DNA of 64,000 nucleotides from assembly GCA_905221605.1 (NCBI GenBank), contig CAJNDS010000136.1, positions 962,001-1,026,000 on the forward strand, in the 5' to 3' direction. A program made the translations under genes and the position numbers. Below the pieces are notes generated by a model, which was not told where the DNA came from, made no database searches, and was given only the letters and a program-made list of their open reading frames with translations. Positions 30,498 through 41,089 of this stretch are shown piece after piece. Origin of the DNA: Symbiodinium natans. Taxonomy: Eukaryota > Sar > Dinophyceae > Suessiales > Symbiodiniaceae. The number at the start of each line of letters is the position of its first letter. Position 1 is the first letter of the stretch.

Positions 30498-30730
30498 CTA
30501 AACCTTCTCGTTGGTGGCCAAACGTCCTCAGCAGTGGAGGCAGCGGTGCAGGGATGTAGAATTACAAGGCCGGAGTCAATTCCACAATTTGGGGTTTAAG
30601 GGTTTTTTGCATCTAGTCTAGGGTTTTCAACACATTCTCCCAGCGCAAGTCCCTTAGACAGCAAAACCCTGTTTTTTCGAAGCGGGGAGGTCCAGAGTTT
30701 CGTGGGCTTCAGGTTCAGAGCGTTTCGGGT

Positions 30731-30830
30731 TGAGATGTTCCCCCGTATACTAACAGTCCTTAATCGAGGTTGTAGTAGGGGGTACTATAATCCCCAGAAA
30801 GGACTGTCAGTACTAGGGCGAACATCCCAA
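30731..30830. mobile_element. MITE-like element, family B copy
   Basis: GAGATGTTCCCCCGTATACT and AACAGTCCTTAATC facing GGACTGTCAGTACTAGG and GAACATCCCAA. Confidence 0.7.
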
Positions 30831-30951
30831 GTTCCGGGGACTTCCCAGTCTGAAGAAGCCCCAAATAGCCCCAAAACCCCCCTCAAAAAAGAGGTTACAT
30901 TCCTGAAAGCCCCCAGCCCTAGACCCTCCCCAATTTGGAGTGTATCTAGGT

Positions 30952-31067
30952 AACCCTAAACCCCAAACCCTAGACCCCAAACCCTAAACCCTAAACCCTA
31001 GACCCTAAACCCTAAACCCTAAACCCTAAACCCTAAACCCTAAACCCTAAACCCTAAACCCTAAACC
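30952..31067. repeat. CCCTAAA array
   Basis: About 16 units, early ones CCCCAAA or CCCTAGA. Confidence 0.95.
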
Positions 31068-31068
31068 G

Positions 31069-31152
31069 CTAGCTGAGGCCAGCGGCAGAGCTGCCTGCGC
31101 CGAAGCCAGGTCTGGGAGGCCTGGAAAAGGGGACACGATGCTTCTTCGTGGG
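31069..31152 (+). CDS. exon-like island, unknown
   Basis: CCCTAAA left, TTTAGGG right; reads LAEASGRAACAEARSGRPGK. Open but compositionally simple. Confidence 0.3.
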
Positions 31153-31444
31153 TTTAGGGTTTAGGGTTTAGGGTTTAGGGTGGCATAGGGTTTAGGGATT
31201 CGGGTTGAGCCGTTGGCGTGAGGGCAAGTTCCCCAAGCCAAGGAGCCAACCGTCTCAGCAACAAAGAACACAATCAGTCCAGATCCGAATCCGGCAGCCA
31301 CGTTCCTGAGCACCTGACACGCTGCCAAGCTGAACGCTGATCTACTCCGGTCCACTCCTGTCATTGCACTCTTCTCAGAGGTGAGCCTTAGAAAACGGAC
31401 CCAGCGTTTCCCTGATTACCGTTTTGGCGTTGGGTTCCCTTCTC

Positions 31445-31545
31445 CTAAACCTATAAACCCCTATAAACCCCTCTAAACCCCTATAAACCCCTATAAACCC
31501 TTGTAAACCCCCTATAAACCCCTGTAAACCCCTATAAACCCCCAA
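31445..31545. repeat. CCCCTATAAA variant array
   Basis: About nine units of CCCCTATAAA and CCCCTGTAAA, a homogenised variant of the telomere-like unit. Confidence 0.9.
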
Positions 31546-31572
31546 ACCCTTTGTGCTCCAGGGCCTGGGAAG

Positions 31573-31656
31573 GGCCTATCTCCCGGGCAGCGGGTGCCCA
31601 GCCACCGCTACCTCTACTTCATGCCCCCGGGCCAGCCAGGCCATGACTTAAGGAAG
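31573..31656 (+). CDS. exon-like island, unknown
   Basis: Reads GLSPGQRVPSHRYLYFMPPG then QPGHDLRKF, protein-like. Its last 21 bp (31,635-31,655) are repeated exactly at 31,750-31,770 beyond a TTTAGGG-type insertion, so the exon end appears duplicated. Confidence 0.4.
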
Positions 31657-31749
31657 TTTGGTTTAGGGGTTTAGGGGTGGGGTTTAAGGTCAGGGTTTAG
31701 GGTTTAGGGTTTTGGGTTTTGGGTTTAGGGTTCAGGGTTTAGAGTTTTC
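31656..31749. repeat. TTTAGGG-type insertion flanked by exact 21-bp duplication
   Basis: 94 bp of degenerate TTTAGGG units between two identical copies of GCCAGGCCATGACTTAAGGA plus A. Confidence 0.85.
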
Positions 31750-31875
31750 GCCAGGCCATGACTTAAGGAAATTGTAAGGTGTTGACGGTTATACGCGCCA
31801 GAACCGGACGCATGAGAAGGTTTAGGATTTAAGGACATGGGGTGTTGAGGAGAGTTCAAAAAGGAGTGGGGACGA

Positions 31876-31937
31876 GAGAGAGAGAGGGAGACACACAGAG
31901 AGAGGGAGAGGGAGAGGGCGGGGGGGGGAGAGAGAGC
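31876..31937. repeat. GA-rich microsatellite
   Basis: GAGAGA with interspersed GGG and CACA. Confidence 0.85.
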
Positions 31938-32200
31938 TACGTGACTCGGTGCCCTAATGGATGGCTCCTTTGAGAGCCAGGCGTGCCGGAAGGAAGGGAA
32001 GGAAGCTACAGTGATAGACCGCAGAGGGGATGCAATGCAAGCAGCTGTCATTTTCAGCAGTGCCATCAGCAAGAATGAGAAGTGGTAGTGGCTGCAGTCG
32101 TGGTGACAAGTGGCAGTAGGGGTCGTCGACAAGAAATATGTTTAGCGGAGTCGCTGGCACTCAAGGACCTTGCCACTGCCTTTCTGCGCTTTATCCTTCA

Positions 32201-32294
32201 AACCCTAAACCCTAAACCCTAAACCCTAAACCCTAAACCCTAAACCCTAAACCCTAAACCCTAAACCCTAAACCCTAAACCTAAACCCTAAGCC
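32201..32294. repeat. CCCTAAA array
   Basis: About 13 near-perfect heptamers. Confidence 0.95.
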
Positions 32295-32659
32295 CATGTT
32301 TTGCCGCCAAACGGGCATGGACCCCCCCAATGTGGTTGAATCGCTAGTCCTGGGCGGAACCAAGCCCTATGCCCGTCAAACTCCCTTCATTGTTCTACTC
32401 CGCCCTTTTTGTCCACCTTCTCCATCTCCGGCTCCCCAATGGGTGTAGGTTTTTATAGGGTTTCGGGATCCTGAGACCCTCGAGCCCTTCCTAAAGGAAG
32501 CCTCGGAATTGAGTTTGGGTCGAAGGGGTGGGAGCTCCGGCTGCTTTAGTTTCAACATGTCTTTGGACTTCTTGTTGGGCGAGACTTGCGGTACCTGTGC
32601 TGTTCACGGTTGCTCTTTGAGGCACTTTCGTTCTCCTGGCTTCTTGAGGCGAGAAGAGG

Positions 32660-32887
32660 TTGGCCATGTATCCCGCACTTTGGCTGCGACAGCTGACCAC
32701 TGCGAGATGGGTGCCGAGCACTCAGGATGGAGGGAAGGAAGTTTTGGCAATTTTTTGGCCATTACGAGTGGAGGCCTTTGAGGGCTGCGTGTGCTCATTG
32801 AAAGCTTCGCTCTTTGAAGACGTCGTGCGGGATGCCACCGGCACATTTTCGGCGGAACGGCCTGTAAAACCCTATCAAGATAGCTGA
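32660..32887 (+). CDS. open frame, unknown
   Basis: Seventy-five codons ending TGA (first ATG 32,666). It contains WPLRVEAFEGCVCSLKASLF followed by EDVVRDATGTFSAE, which reads like genuine protein. Part of a roughly 380-bp repeat-free block at 32,500-32,890; an overlapping minus-strand frame (32,604-32,846) is also open. No family recognised. Confidence 0.35.
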   Translation: MAMYPALWLRQLTTARWVPSTQDGGKEVLAIFWPLRVEAFEGCVCSLKASLFEDVVRDATGTFSAERPVKPYQDS

Positions 32888-33449
32888 GTCGCTTGTCTAG
32901 GAGCGCGGGACTTGCGCATGTGAAAGTTCAATAATTACTTCTGGAACGGGAATGAGAACTGTACAACAATCACAAAGGCATCCCTCATATTTGGGGCACC
33001 CTGAATTATAACCCAACATCCTGATCCTTATTCCTGAAACCCTAAACCCTATAAACCCTAAACTTCCTAAACCCTTCAAGCCTCCGCGAGTTGAAGTCTG
33101 AGGCTGTACTGCAGTCGGGGGGTTCTTGGAATTTAAACTAACTTCAGCCAAGTACTGTACATTCTTGTCGCACTCCAATTCATTTCGAACCTTCCTTCCA
33201 TGTGTTGAGTGCGTTATTTAAATTACCGCTCGCTTGAAGATGAGAGACAATCTGGTCATATCGAATCACCAGCACAGCAACGCGACAAAGAATCGATCTG
33301 TGAGAGGTAACCGCGTAACGAAAAAACGCACAAAACCTGACGCATCCCCCCAATAACCCAAATCCCCATAAACCCTAAACCCTAACCTAACCAAAGCCCA
33401 GAGGGCATGCCAACTTCGTGAAATGTCGGACTGTAGATATTCGTAGACA

Positions 33450-33546
33450 CCTCGGGCTCTCTGTACCTACAGATTAGTAGTAACTACCCCTTAAGTTGAC
33501 TTTAATTAGTAGTATGCCCCATACAACTGTAGGAAAAGCGAGCCCC
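33450..33546. mobile_element. MITE-like element, family D copy
   Basis: CCTCGGGCTCTCTGTACCTA...AGTAGTAACTACCCC on the left and AACTGTAGGAAAAGCGAGCC on the right. Confidence 0.6.
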
Positions 33547-33700
33547 CATACAATAACCATTGACGCTTGCTATTTGCCTCTGGCTCCGTGTGTATTTCTG
33601 ACACGAGCGGTGTCAAGCAAAACGAACGCACAAGCAGAAAGGCACCCGCACAGCCCTATGGACTCAAAAAGGGAACCTTTGTGCTTTAGTATTAGAGCCC

Positions 33701-33765
33701 CTAAACCCTAAACCCTAAACCCTAAACCCTAAACCCTAAACCCTAAACCCTAAACCCTAAACTCC
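33701..33765. repeat. CCCTAAA array
   Basis: About nine heptamers, running into a C-rich pyrimidine tract. Confidence 0.95.
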
Positions 33766-33778
33766 CCCTCCCCCCCAA

Positions 33779-33839
33779 GTGCCTTTTGAGAGCCTAGGCC
33801 CGGCAGTGAGGGCACCGGAGCAGTCGGAGCCTGAGCTCG
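33779..33839 (+). CDS. exon-like island with both splice sites, unknown
   Basis: A CTCCCCCTCCCCCCCAAG tract precedes the island and the sequence after it is G/GTAAGC, a near-consensus donor at 33,839/33,840. The open frame reads VPFESLGPAVRAPEQSEPEL. CCCTAAA arrays lie on both sides. The best splice-site support of any island. Confidence 0.42.
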
Positions 33840-33905
33840 GTAAGCCCTAACCCTGAATCCTGAACCCTGAATCTGAACCCTGAACATGGCTGAGGCCCTA
33901 GACCG

Positions 33906-34140
33906 TAAACCCTAAACCCTAAACCCTAAACCCTAAACCCTAAACCCTAAACCCTAAACCCTAAACCCTAAACCCTAAACCCTAAACCCTAAACCCTAAA
34001 CCCTAAACCCTAAACCCTAAACCCTAAACCCTAAACCCTAAACCCTAAACCCTAAACCCTAAACCCTAAACCCAAACCCTAAACCCTAAACCCTAAACCC
34101 TACCCCCTCAACCCTAAACCCTAAACGCCAAACGCTAAAC
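33906..34140. repeat. CCCTAAA array, longest clean tract
   Basis: About 28 heptamers, with variant units at the right end (CCCTACC, CGCCAAA, CGCTAAA). Confidence 0.95.
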
Positions 34141-34156
34141 CCAAATCCCTTTGCAG

Positions 34157-34203
34157 GTTTCGAAGCGGGGCTGGTTCAAGCCCTGCGAGGTGCGGATTCG
34201 GGT
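34157..34203 (+). CDS. exon-like island, unknown
   Basis: Follows CCCTTTGCAG and reads FEAGLVQALRGADS up to a TTTAGGG array. Short. Confidence 0.28.
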
Positions 34204-34325
34204 TTAGGGTTTAGGGCTTGGGGTGTATAGGGTTTAGGGTTCAGGGTTCAGGGTTTAGGGTTTAGGGTTTAGGGCTTCGGGTTTAGGGTTTAGGGTTTAG
34301 GCAGAAGGGTTCAGGGTTTAGGGTT
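34203..34325. repeat. degenerate TTTAGGG array
   Basis: TTTAGGG with CTTGGGG, GTATAGG and TTCAGGG variants. Confidence 0.85.
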
Positions 34326-34396
34326 GTCATGTAGGAACCATGTTTCAAGACGAACAGGTTTTTTTGAATAACTAGAAGAGAATCTGACCATGAGGA

Positions 34397-34696
34397 GTGG
34401 CTTCAGGATCCCTAAACAAGCCAAAGGGAATCATAAATAGAGTTGAAATGGCTTTCAGGGTTTCTGTTTTTGTGGAGTGGGGGTTCCTTAAGAAATCTTT
34501 GATCAAAATTCCGATTTCAGAGCAGCGCTCTCTTGCGGAAGCCTTTTTGCTTGAAAGTGCAGGAAATGCAGGGTGCGCCAAACGGGATTGCTCGAGATGT
34601 TGGCGCATCAGTTTTGCAATCAGACCGCGAGGTCTCATCTCAACCACCAGCCTCCCCCACGATCGATCCCAGGGCACTTATTATGCAAGGGTTTAG
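34397..34696 (+). CDS. open frame, unknown, strand uncertain
   Basis: Ninety-nine codons on the + strand from a non-ATG start (first ATG 34,448), with EMAFRVSVFVEWGFLKKSLI; a 101-codon frame is open on the other strand (34,372-34,677). The block 34,330-34,687 is free of telomere-like units. No family recognised on either strand. Confidence 0.25.
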   Translation: MASGSLNKPKGIINRVEMAFRVSVFVEWGFLKKSLIKIPISEQRSLAEAFLLESAGNAGCAKRDCSRCWRISFAIRPRGLISTTSLPHDRSQGTYYARV

Positions 34697-34780
34697 GGTT
34701 TAGGGTTTAGGGTTTAGGGTTTAGGGTTCAGGTCCAGTTGCAAGAAGGGTTTTGGGGGGCTTTCAGTGAGCCCTTGGCAG

Positions 34781-34912
34781 GTCTTGTTGAAGGCGGACCC
34801 CTCGAAACCGGGGCTGCCGGTCGCAGACCTCCCGGCCGACGTGGTGCGAGGCTTGGGAGAGGCGCGGCTCCCGAAGTCCCGAAACCCTATAGGAGCCGTG
34901 AACTACCTGGGG
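34781..34912 (+). CDS. exon-like island, unknown
   Basis: Forty-four codons following CCCTTGGCAG (acceptor-like), reading VLLKADPSKPGLPVADLPAD then VVRGLGEARLPKSRNPIGAV, and running to a TTTAGGG array. Clear protein-like composition; no family recognised. Confidence 0.45.
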
Positions 34913-34966
34913 TTTAGGGTTTAGGGCTTAGGGCTTAGGGTTTAGGACTAGAAGGCATAGGGCTTA

Positions 34967-35054
34967 CCTGGGACTCTCTGTCTTTACCTACCGTTTTCTG
35001 TTACACTTGCAAGTTCAGGGGTTCCTACTACTAAACTGCAGGTAGAGTCCCAGG
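34967..35054. mobile_element. MITE-like element, family D copy
   Basis: CCTGGGACTCTCTGTCTTTACC on the left and AAACTGCAGGTAGAGTCCCAGG on the right. Confidence 0.7.
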
Positions 35055-35358
35055 CAGGGGCTTTAAGACTCTTGCAGGGGCGCGGCCATGCAAGAGCCTA
35101 TCACGCCTGCTTTGAAGTTGCAGGGTTTGTAGGGTTGAGGCCGTTTGAGGTGGGTCGAATGGGAGTATAAGGCCCTCAACCCTAAACCCTAAACACTAAA
35201 CCCTAAACCCTAAACCCTAAACACTAAACCCTAAACCCCAACCCTACAAATCTTCTGAAGCTCAAGCTCTACCACACCCTAAGGATCCGTGCCTTTCCAA
35301 TAGACGATAGGGTTTGTTATCGTTGTTGCATTCAGATCCCCACACCTACCTTTTGCAG

Positions 35359-35442
35359 GTTGCCGAAGAATCCTATCTGCGGCGTCTAAATCGTGCCCCA
35401 CAAAATCGTCGGCTTGGGTTCCGCCGGTTCAAAATATGGCCC
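35359..35442 (+). CDS. exon-like island, unknown
   Basis: Follows ACCTTTTGCAG (strong acceptor-like) and reads VAEESYLRRLNRAPQNRRLG then FRRFKIW, very protein-like. A CCCTAAA array follows. Confidence 0.45.
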
Positions 35443-35676
35443 TAAACCCTAAACCCTAAACCCTAAACCCTAAACCCTAAAAACCCTAAGCCCTAAGCCC
35501 TAAACCATGGGGCTTGAATCGGTCTAACAGGAGAGATGAAGCCCCCAACCCCCCCACACCAGTGGGCCGACTTGTTGAGAGAGAAGCATCTGTCAACCCT
35601 AAACCCCGAAATCCATAGCCCTAAACCCTAAACCCTAAACCCTAAACCCTGAAATCCATAACCCTTGCAAGAAAGA

Positions 35677-35767
35677 CCTCGGACTCTACTTACTTACAGT
35701 TTAGTAGCAACTACCCCTTAAATTCGTAGGTGTAACCCACAAAAACTGTAGGTAAAGAGAGTCCCAG
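35677..35767. mobile_element. MITE-like element, family D copy
   Basis: CCTCGGACTCTACTTACTTA...AGTTTAGTAGCAACTACCCC and AAACTGTAGGTAAAGAGAG then TCCCAG. Confidence 0.7.
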
Positions 35768-35795
35768 CAAAGACCCTAAACCCTAAACCCACCCT

Positions 35796-35900
35796 GAACA
35801 CGGACCCACAATCTTGCCAAAGGCCTTTAAGACGCTCTTTGCCTGGGGCACCGCCGCGTGGCTGATTTCTGAAAGTGGGACACTGCTTGGGGTGTTTTGA
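35796..35900 (+). CDS. exon-like island, unknown
   Basis: Open between CCCTAAA on the left and TTTAGGG on the right, reading TILPKAFKTLFAWGTAAWLI. Moderately protein-like. Confidence 0.35.
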   Translation, partial: EHGPTILPKAFKTLFAWGTAAWLISESGTLLGVF

Positions 35901-36509
35901 GGAGGTTTTTTGGGGGGTTTTGGGTTTTGGGTTTAGGGTTTAGGGCATCCCTTATAGAGTAACCAACAAACGGGTTATTGCAATATGGCTACCGGTAAGA
36001 TTCTCCCAGAAAGCAAAGCTCATGGGAGTCAGATGCTGGGCGGTTTGAACTCCTGGAGACCTGACTGATTGTGGGCCGATTTCCATCCCAAACCCTTGCA
36101 TAAGCCCCCCTAAACTGCCTAAACCACTTAACTCCCAAAACCCCTAAACTCTCTAACCTCCCTAAACTCCCTAAACCATCCTAAACCTCCAAACCCTAAA
36201 ACTCCTAACCCCTAAACAAACCCCTTAACTCCTCAGTCCCTGGCATAAACCCCTTAACTCCTAAACCCTGGACCCCGAAGATCTCCCCCCTGGAATGTCC
36301 CTAAGCCCTAAACTCCTAAGCCCCTGAACCCCCAACCCCTCCCAGTTCTCAAGGTTCACGGTAGTGATAAGTAGGGGTATAAGGACCCTACATAAGGTGA
36401 TCAGGACCCTGAATGAAGTTATAAGTCAAAAGCAAGGTTACAACCAAGTATAAACCCCAAACCCCAAACCCTAAACCCCACCCCGCTGAAAACCCTCATA
36501 TGAACTTCC

Positions 36510-36581
36510 AAGAAGGTGGCTCCCGAAGCGCCAGTGGAGCGCTTGGAGGCTGCCGGAGTCGCCGCGGCCAACAAGGCTTAG
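36510..36581 (+). CDS. exon-like island, unknown
   Basis: Twenty-three codons, KKVAPEAPVERLEAAGVAAA and on, to a TAG that belongs to the following GGCTTAGGG unit. CCCTAAA left, TTTAGGG right. Confidence 0.38.
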   Translation, partial: KKVAPEAPVERLEAAGVAAANKA

Positions 36582-37140
36582 GGGGTTTAGGGTTTAGGGT
36601 TTTGGGATTTGGGGTTTAGGGTTTAGGGTTTAGGGTTATCTGGGGTGCGCCTGTGAGAGAGAGAGGGTTTTAAGGTGCAGGGGTTTGGTAAGTTCTCTGA
36701 ACCTCCAAGCAAACCGCGCCATGGATGTGCAGTGAAACCTTGCTTTCTCCCTGCGGGCGTGTGCGTGGGCGGGCGCTGTGCGGGTGCTCTGCGGGTGGCA
36801 AAAAACAACCGTCCCCCCGCGTAAAGTATCAACCCTGTAAGGGATTCTCTAAGGGAGCTCATTCCCTCATTCCCTACGAAGCGCTAATCCCTACACCCTA
36901 AACCCGAAACCCCAAGCCCGAAACCCCAAACCCTACACCCCAAACCCCAAACCCTAAACCCCAAACCCCAAACCTTAGCTGCCTCGGGACGCGCGTCCCG
37001 GCGTCCAGCACGCACGTCCTAGAAACTTGCGTTTCAGCACGCACGTCCTGAAATCAAGAGCAACTCTGCACAGAAACGGAACGTCCCCATGCGTTTTCAG
37101 GCCCTGTAAGAACGCACACCCGAAACCCTGCACCCTGAAC

Positions 37141-37840
37141 CCGAAAGCTCCGTGCATTTTCCAGGCCTCCTAAAACGCACAGAGCTTTTGCGGACAGTGC
37201 AGAGCCTTCTGGATGGGCCTCATGAGGTTCTTTGGGGGTTCCTGGGGGGCGAAAAACCTCGGAAATTCACACCGTCCTCTGCGGCCCCAAGCCCGAAAGC
37301 TCCCGTGCATTTTCCAGGCCCCCCAAAACGCACAGAGCCTGCTGGGACAGCACAGAGCCTTCTGGAAGGTGTCCTCATGAGGTTCCTTAAGGGGGTTCCG
37401 GGGGAATCACGTAGTGCAAAAATCTTGGAAAACGCACGCAGTCCTTGCGGCCCTCAACCCGAACCCTGAACCCGAAAGCTCCCGTGCATTTTCCAGGCCC
37501 CCCAAAACGCACAGAGCCTTCTTGGACAACACAGAGCCTTCTGCAAGGCGACGTCATGACTCATGAGGTTCCTTGGGGGTTTGGGGCTTAGGCAGGAATC
37601 ACTCAGTGCAAAAGCCTCGGAAAATGCATCTCGCGAAACGCACAGAGCCTTTTTGGACAGTGCAGAGCTGGAAGGGGTCCTCATGAGGTTCCCTGGAAAG
37701 TTCCTGGGGGGCTAGGCAGGAGTCACTCTGTGCAAAAACCTCGAGGCCCAAAGCCCCAAACCCTGAACTCGGAAACCGAAAGCTCCCGTGCATTTTCCAG
37801 GCCTCCCGATATGCACAGAGCCTTTTTGGACACAGCTAAG
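37141..37840. repeat. tandem repeat of about 152 bp, four to five units
   Basis: Units start CCGAAAGCTCCCGTGCATTT (37,141; 37,293; 37,472; 37,776) and continue CAGGCC-CCC-AAACGCACAGAGCC and TCATGAGGTTCC. Spacings are 152, 179 and 304, the last spanning one decayed unit near 37,625. Open frames here are repeat-derived. Confidence 0.85.
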
Positions 37841-38136
37841 GGTCATTGGAGGGAAAGGGAGGGGAGGGGAAGAGGAAGGAACGAACTCTGGGACGAGCCC
37901 CGAAACCCTAAACTCAAAACACAAGTACACGTGCGTTTTCCCACCCCCTGGAAACGCACGCGAGCGCCGCATCGCTTTCTATAGACCTGGAGCAGGCTGC
38001 GTCCTGAGGAGGGTCAGCGGCCACGTCCCGGACCGCGTCCCCAGACGCGCGTCCCGCGTCACGTCCCGAACGGGTACTAAGCCCCAAACCCTAAACCCCA
38101 AACTCTAAACCCCAAACCCTCAACCCTAAACTACAG

Positions 38137-38235
38137 CAGAAAGGCGGGCTCCGAAGCCCCCGAGCCGCTTTGGCGCGCGGTGTGCAACGCGAATCGCCTG
38201 GGCACTCTGAATCCTGGACCTTCATGAGAGTGAGG
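38137..38235 (+). CDS. exon-like island, unknown
   Basis: Thirty-three open codons, QKGGLRSPRALARGVQRESP and on, between CCCTAAA-type left and TTTAGGG-type right. Confidence 0.33.
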
Positions 38236-38984
38236 GTTTAGGGTTTGGGGTTTAGGGTTTAGGGTTTAGGTTTCAGGGTTTAGGGTTTTGGGGTTTGGGG
38301 TTTAGGTTTAGGGTTTAGGGTTTAGGTTGTAGGGTTTAGGTCAAAAGGTAGAGAGAGAGGTCAAAAGGTTTTAGGGTTTAGGGTTTTGAGGGGGTTATGC
38401 GGCTAAGGGCTTAGAAGATTTCTACAGGCTTAGGGTTTAGGGTTTAGGGTTTAGGGTTTAGGGGTTGTAGGGCTCAAGTTCTGCTTTCGGGTTTGCTTGA
38501 GCGGGACAAGAGGGACCCTAAGTGGGGTTGAGACACCGGGGGGAGGCCTTACTTTCAGTATTCAGGGGTCTAGGGTTTAGGGTTTAGGGTTTGCTGGAAG
38601 GTTTCGTGTTCTGTGTTTATAGCTAGGTCAACTAGATGAACTTTCATCCTTGCAAAAAGGGAAACATCCCTAAATCCTGACTGACAACCATGTTTAAGCC
38701 TCAAAAAGGGCAGACCCTAGCTTTGTTCTTTCGCGCTCCGCTTCCTCATGCGCCGAGGGACCTAGGAGACTACAACGCTAAAGCCCTAAGCCGGGTTTCG
38801 AGGATTATGAGGGGTTCGGGTTAGGGTTTTAACAAAATCGGCGAGCCTGCTGCAACAGGGTGTTTCGGGCCCATAGCAGAGAGGTAAGAGATTTCGGACT
38901 CTGGGGCGGTGGACCCTACAGAAACCCTGAACCTCTTATGCTGAGAACATCCGTCGCTCACCGCCTACACCCTACACCCTGCAC

Positions 38985-39055
38985 CCTAAACCCTAAACCC
39001 TAAACCCCAAGCCCTAAACCCTAAACCCTAAACCCTAAACCCTAAACCCTAAACC
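38985..39055. repeat. CCCTAAA array
   Basis: About ten heptamers. Confidence 0.9.
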
Positions 39056-39058
39056 CAG

Positions 39059-39133
39059 GAAGCCACAGCAGAGGTGGGTTCAGGGGGTCCGTTCTTCGGG
39101 AGTTTGCGGCTTGACGGCTCAGGGGGCGAGGGT
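39059..39133 (+). CDS. exon-like island, unknown
   Basis: Reads EATAEVGSGGPFFGSLRLDG; CCCTAAA left, TTTAGGG right. The phrase AACCCAGGAAGCC at the junction has an acceptor-like CAG. Confidence 0.33.
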
Positions 39134-39365
39134 TTTTGGGCTTAGGGTTTAGGGTTTAGGGTTTATAGGGTTTATAGGGTTTTCAGGGTTTTTGGGGTGC
39201 TTAGGGTTTATAGGGTTTATAGGGTCTAGGCTTCGAGTTCCCCAGCAGTCCAGGTGCAAAAAAGGGGGGGGGTTGACGTCTAAGGTAGGGCATTGGGCCC
39301 CGGGTTGAGGGCAACAAGGAACTCACGGGTGTAGCAGCTTCGGGGATCTTGTGGACATGAGATGT

Positions 39366-39448
39366 GCAGGTGGGGGGGTTTAGGGGTTTCGGGGTTTAGG
39401 ACTTCAAGGGGTTTAGGGGTTTCGGGGTTTAGGAGTTCAAGAGGTTTA
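39366..39448. repeat. tandem TTTAGGGG/TTTCGGGG block
   Basis: Two copies of GGGGTTTAGGGGTTTCGGGG plus TTTAGGACTTCAAG. Confidence 0.8.
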
Positions 39449-40120
39449 GGGTTTGAGGGCCGTTCAGATATGAATAAGATTATAGGAGCCTGTGGCCAAA
39501 GAGGACACGCACACACGACCTGAGATGGCGTCCGCGCGCCCCAACCTTCAAGTCTCAGCCCAAAAGTCCTTCTGCCTCTATAACTCCAAAGCACTAAGCT
39601 TTAAGAACTCGACCCCGGAGCACGGAATTCGCCCACAAATCTGCGTGCGCCTGCTGCGAGGGAGAAGCTGAAGAAGCTCGCCTCCCTTCCGGCCACTTGC
39701 ATGCAAAGGGGCCCTGGGCAGAATGGGAATGGCCGCGGCCGCTGCGTTTCATGGGCTGAAGTGTTGGGGACGGGGATTCCGAGCTCGCGGATGTAGGAGG
39801 CTTGGGGTTGCGGCCGTCGTGTTTCTCGAGCGTTGCAGTGGACTTATAGGTTGGGAGGAGGTTTGCTATGCCACCGTACTTTCGATGGTAGACAGGACTT
39901 ACGGACTGTTGGTTTCGAAAAAATAACGGTACGTGCACATAGCTTAGGTAGATTTTTCCTGTTGATTGGTACATCGGTCCAGGGTGAGGCCCAGCGTTTA
40001 ATCCCTAAGCCCTAGGTAAACCGTAGCCCCTAATTAAACCCCAAAAACCCTAGAAACCCTAAAAACCCTAAGGCCCGAAACCCCAGAGGGGACAAAACCC
40101 CAGCAAGGGCTTGGGAGGGG

Positions 40121-40180
40121 AAGAGCCCAGCGCATGTGAAGGTCTTCCCGGCGCCGCCCGATCTGCTTGCTTCTTGGCAG
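40121..40180 (+). CDS. exon-like island, unknown
   Basis: Twenty open codons, KSPAHVKVFPAPPDLLASWQ, ending CAG/TAAG. CCCTAAA-type units on both sides. Confidence 0.3.
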
Positions 40181-40406
40181 TAAGCCTAAACCCCTAAACC
40201 CTAAAACCCCCTCATCTCTAAACCCGGAGTTTCTAGCTTGCCCAAGTCTTAGCCTTCAGTTTCCAGCTATCCCAGGTCGGCAACCCAAACCATAAGATGC
40301 TGGCACTGGCTGCCACCCCCCCCCCCAAAGCTCGAAAGTCTGCACCCACGTTCCGGTCCTCGTGATCTTCAAAAGGGCCCAGCATTGGGTACCCCCTTGA
40401 TAGCTT

Positions 40407-40613
40407 ATGGCAGTTGCTGCCCCTGCTAAAACCCAGCAACAAAAAGCGAGCGGCCCTTTTCATCCTTCTTTTGATTTCGGGAACTCGGTTACTGTAAGCA
40501 GCTTGAAGTCTGAACTGGGGCCCAGTCCACACCGTCGCGCCCAGGATGGGGCGGATCGTTTGGCGGTGAGCAGACTCGTCCGGCCCAGCACAGGAGCAGT
40601 TGCCGAGTTGTGA
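40407..40613 (+). CDS. open frame, unknown, strand uncertain
   Basis: Sixty-eight codons from ATG to TGA with FDFGNSVTVSSLKSELGPSP; a minus-strand frame (40,233-40,532) overlaps. The block 40,210-40,790 lacks telomere-like arrays. Confidence 0.25.
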   Translation: MAVAAPAKTQQQKASGPFHPSFDFGNSVTVSSLKSELGPSPHRRAQDGADRLAVSRLVRPSTGAVAEL

Positions 40614-40787
40614 GTTCTTCGAGCTGGGTCAAGGGTAATTACTGGGCGCGAGGATTTTTTGTGCAGTGTCTGAAGCTTCCTGTTGAAGTGAGGATGGATG
40701 GTGTAGGCTTCGAGGAGGTTGCGGGTAGCCTGGGATTTGCAGACATTCGATGCCCATCTGATGCCCGGTGAAAGTGACAGCGAAAGC

Positions 40788-40888
40788 TTGGGATGTCCCC
40801 CCCTTAAACTAACAGTCTTCAACAGGGATTATAGTACCCCCGATGAGAATCCCCATCAAGGACTGTTAGCAAAGGGGGAACATCCCAG
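40788..40888. mobile_element. MITE-like element, family B copy
   Basis: TTGGGATGTCCCCCCCTTAA and ACTAACAGTCTTCAA facing AAGGACTGTTAGCAAAGG and GAACATCCCAG. Confidence 0.75.
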
Positions 40889-41089
40889 GTTACACCGCGC
40901 TCATGGCCCTTTTCGTCACTTTGGTTTACCTCTTTACTTTCAAGTTCCCTTTTCTCCGGACGGCAAGCGATGTCCGCCGAGGAGCCAGCCAAGAGCAAGC
41001 GGAGGAAGTGAAGGCCCTGATTGACGCGTCCGGGCCACGGCTTCACCCAGGGCCAAGGGTTTAGGGTTGGGTCCAGCTGGAAAAGTGCC

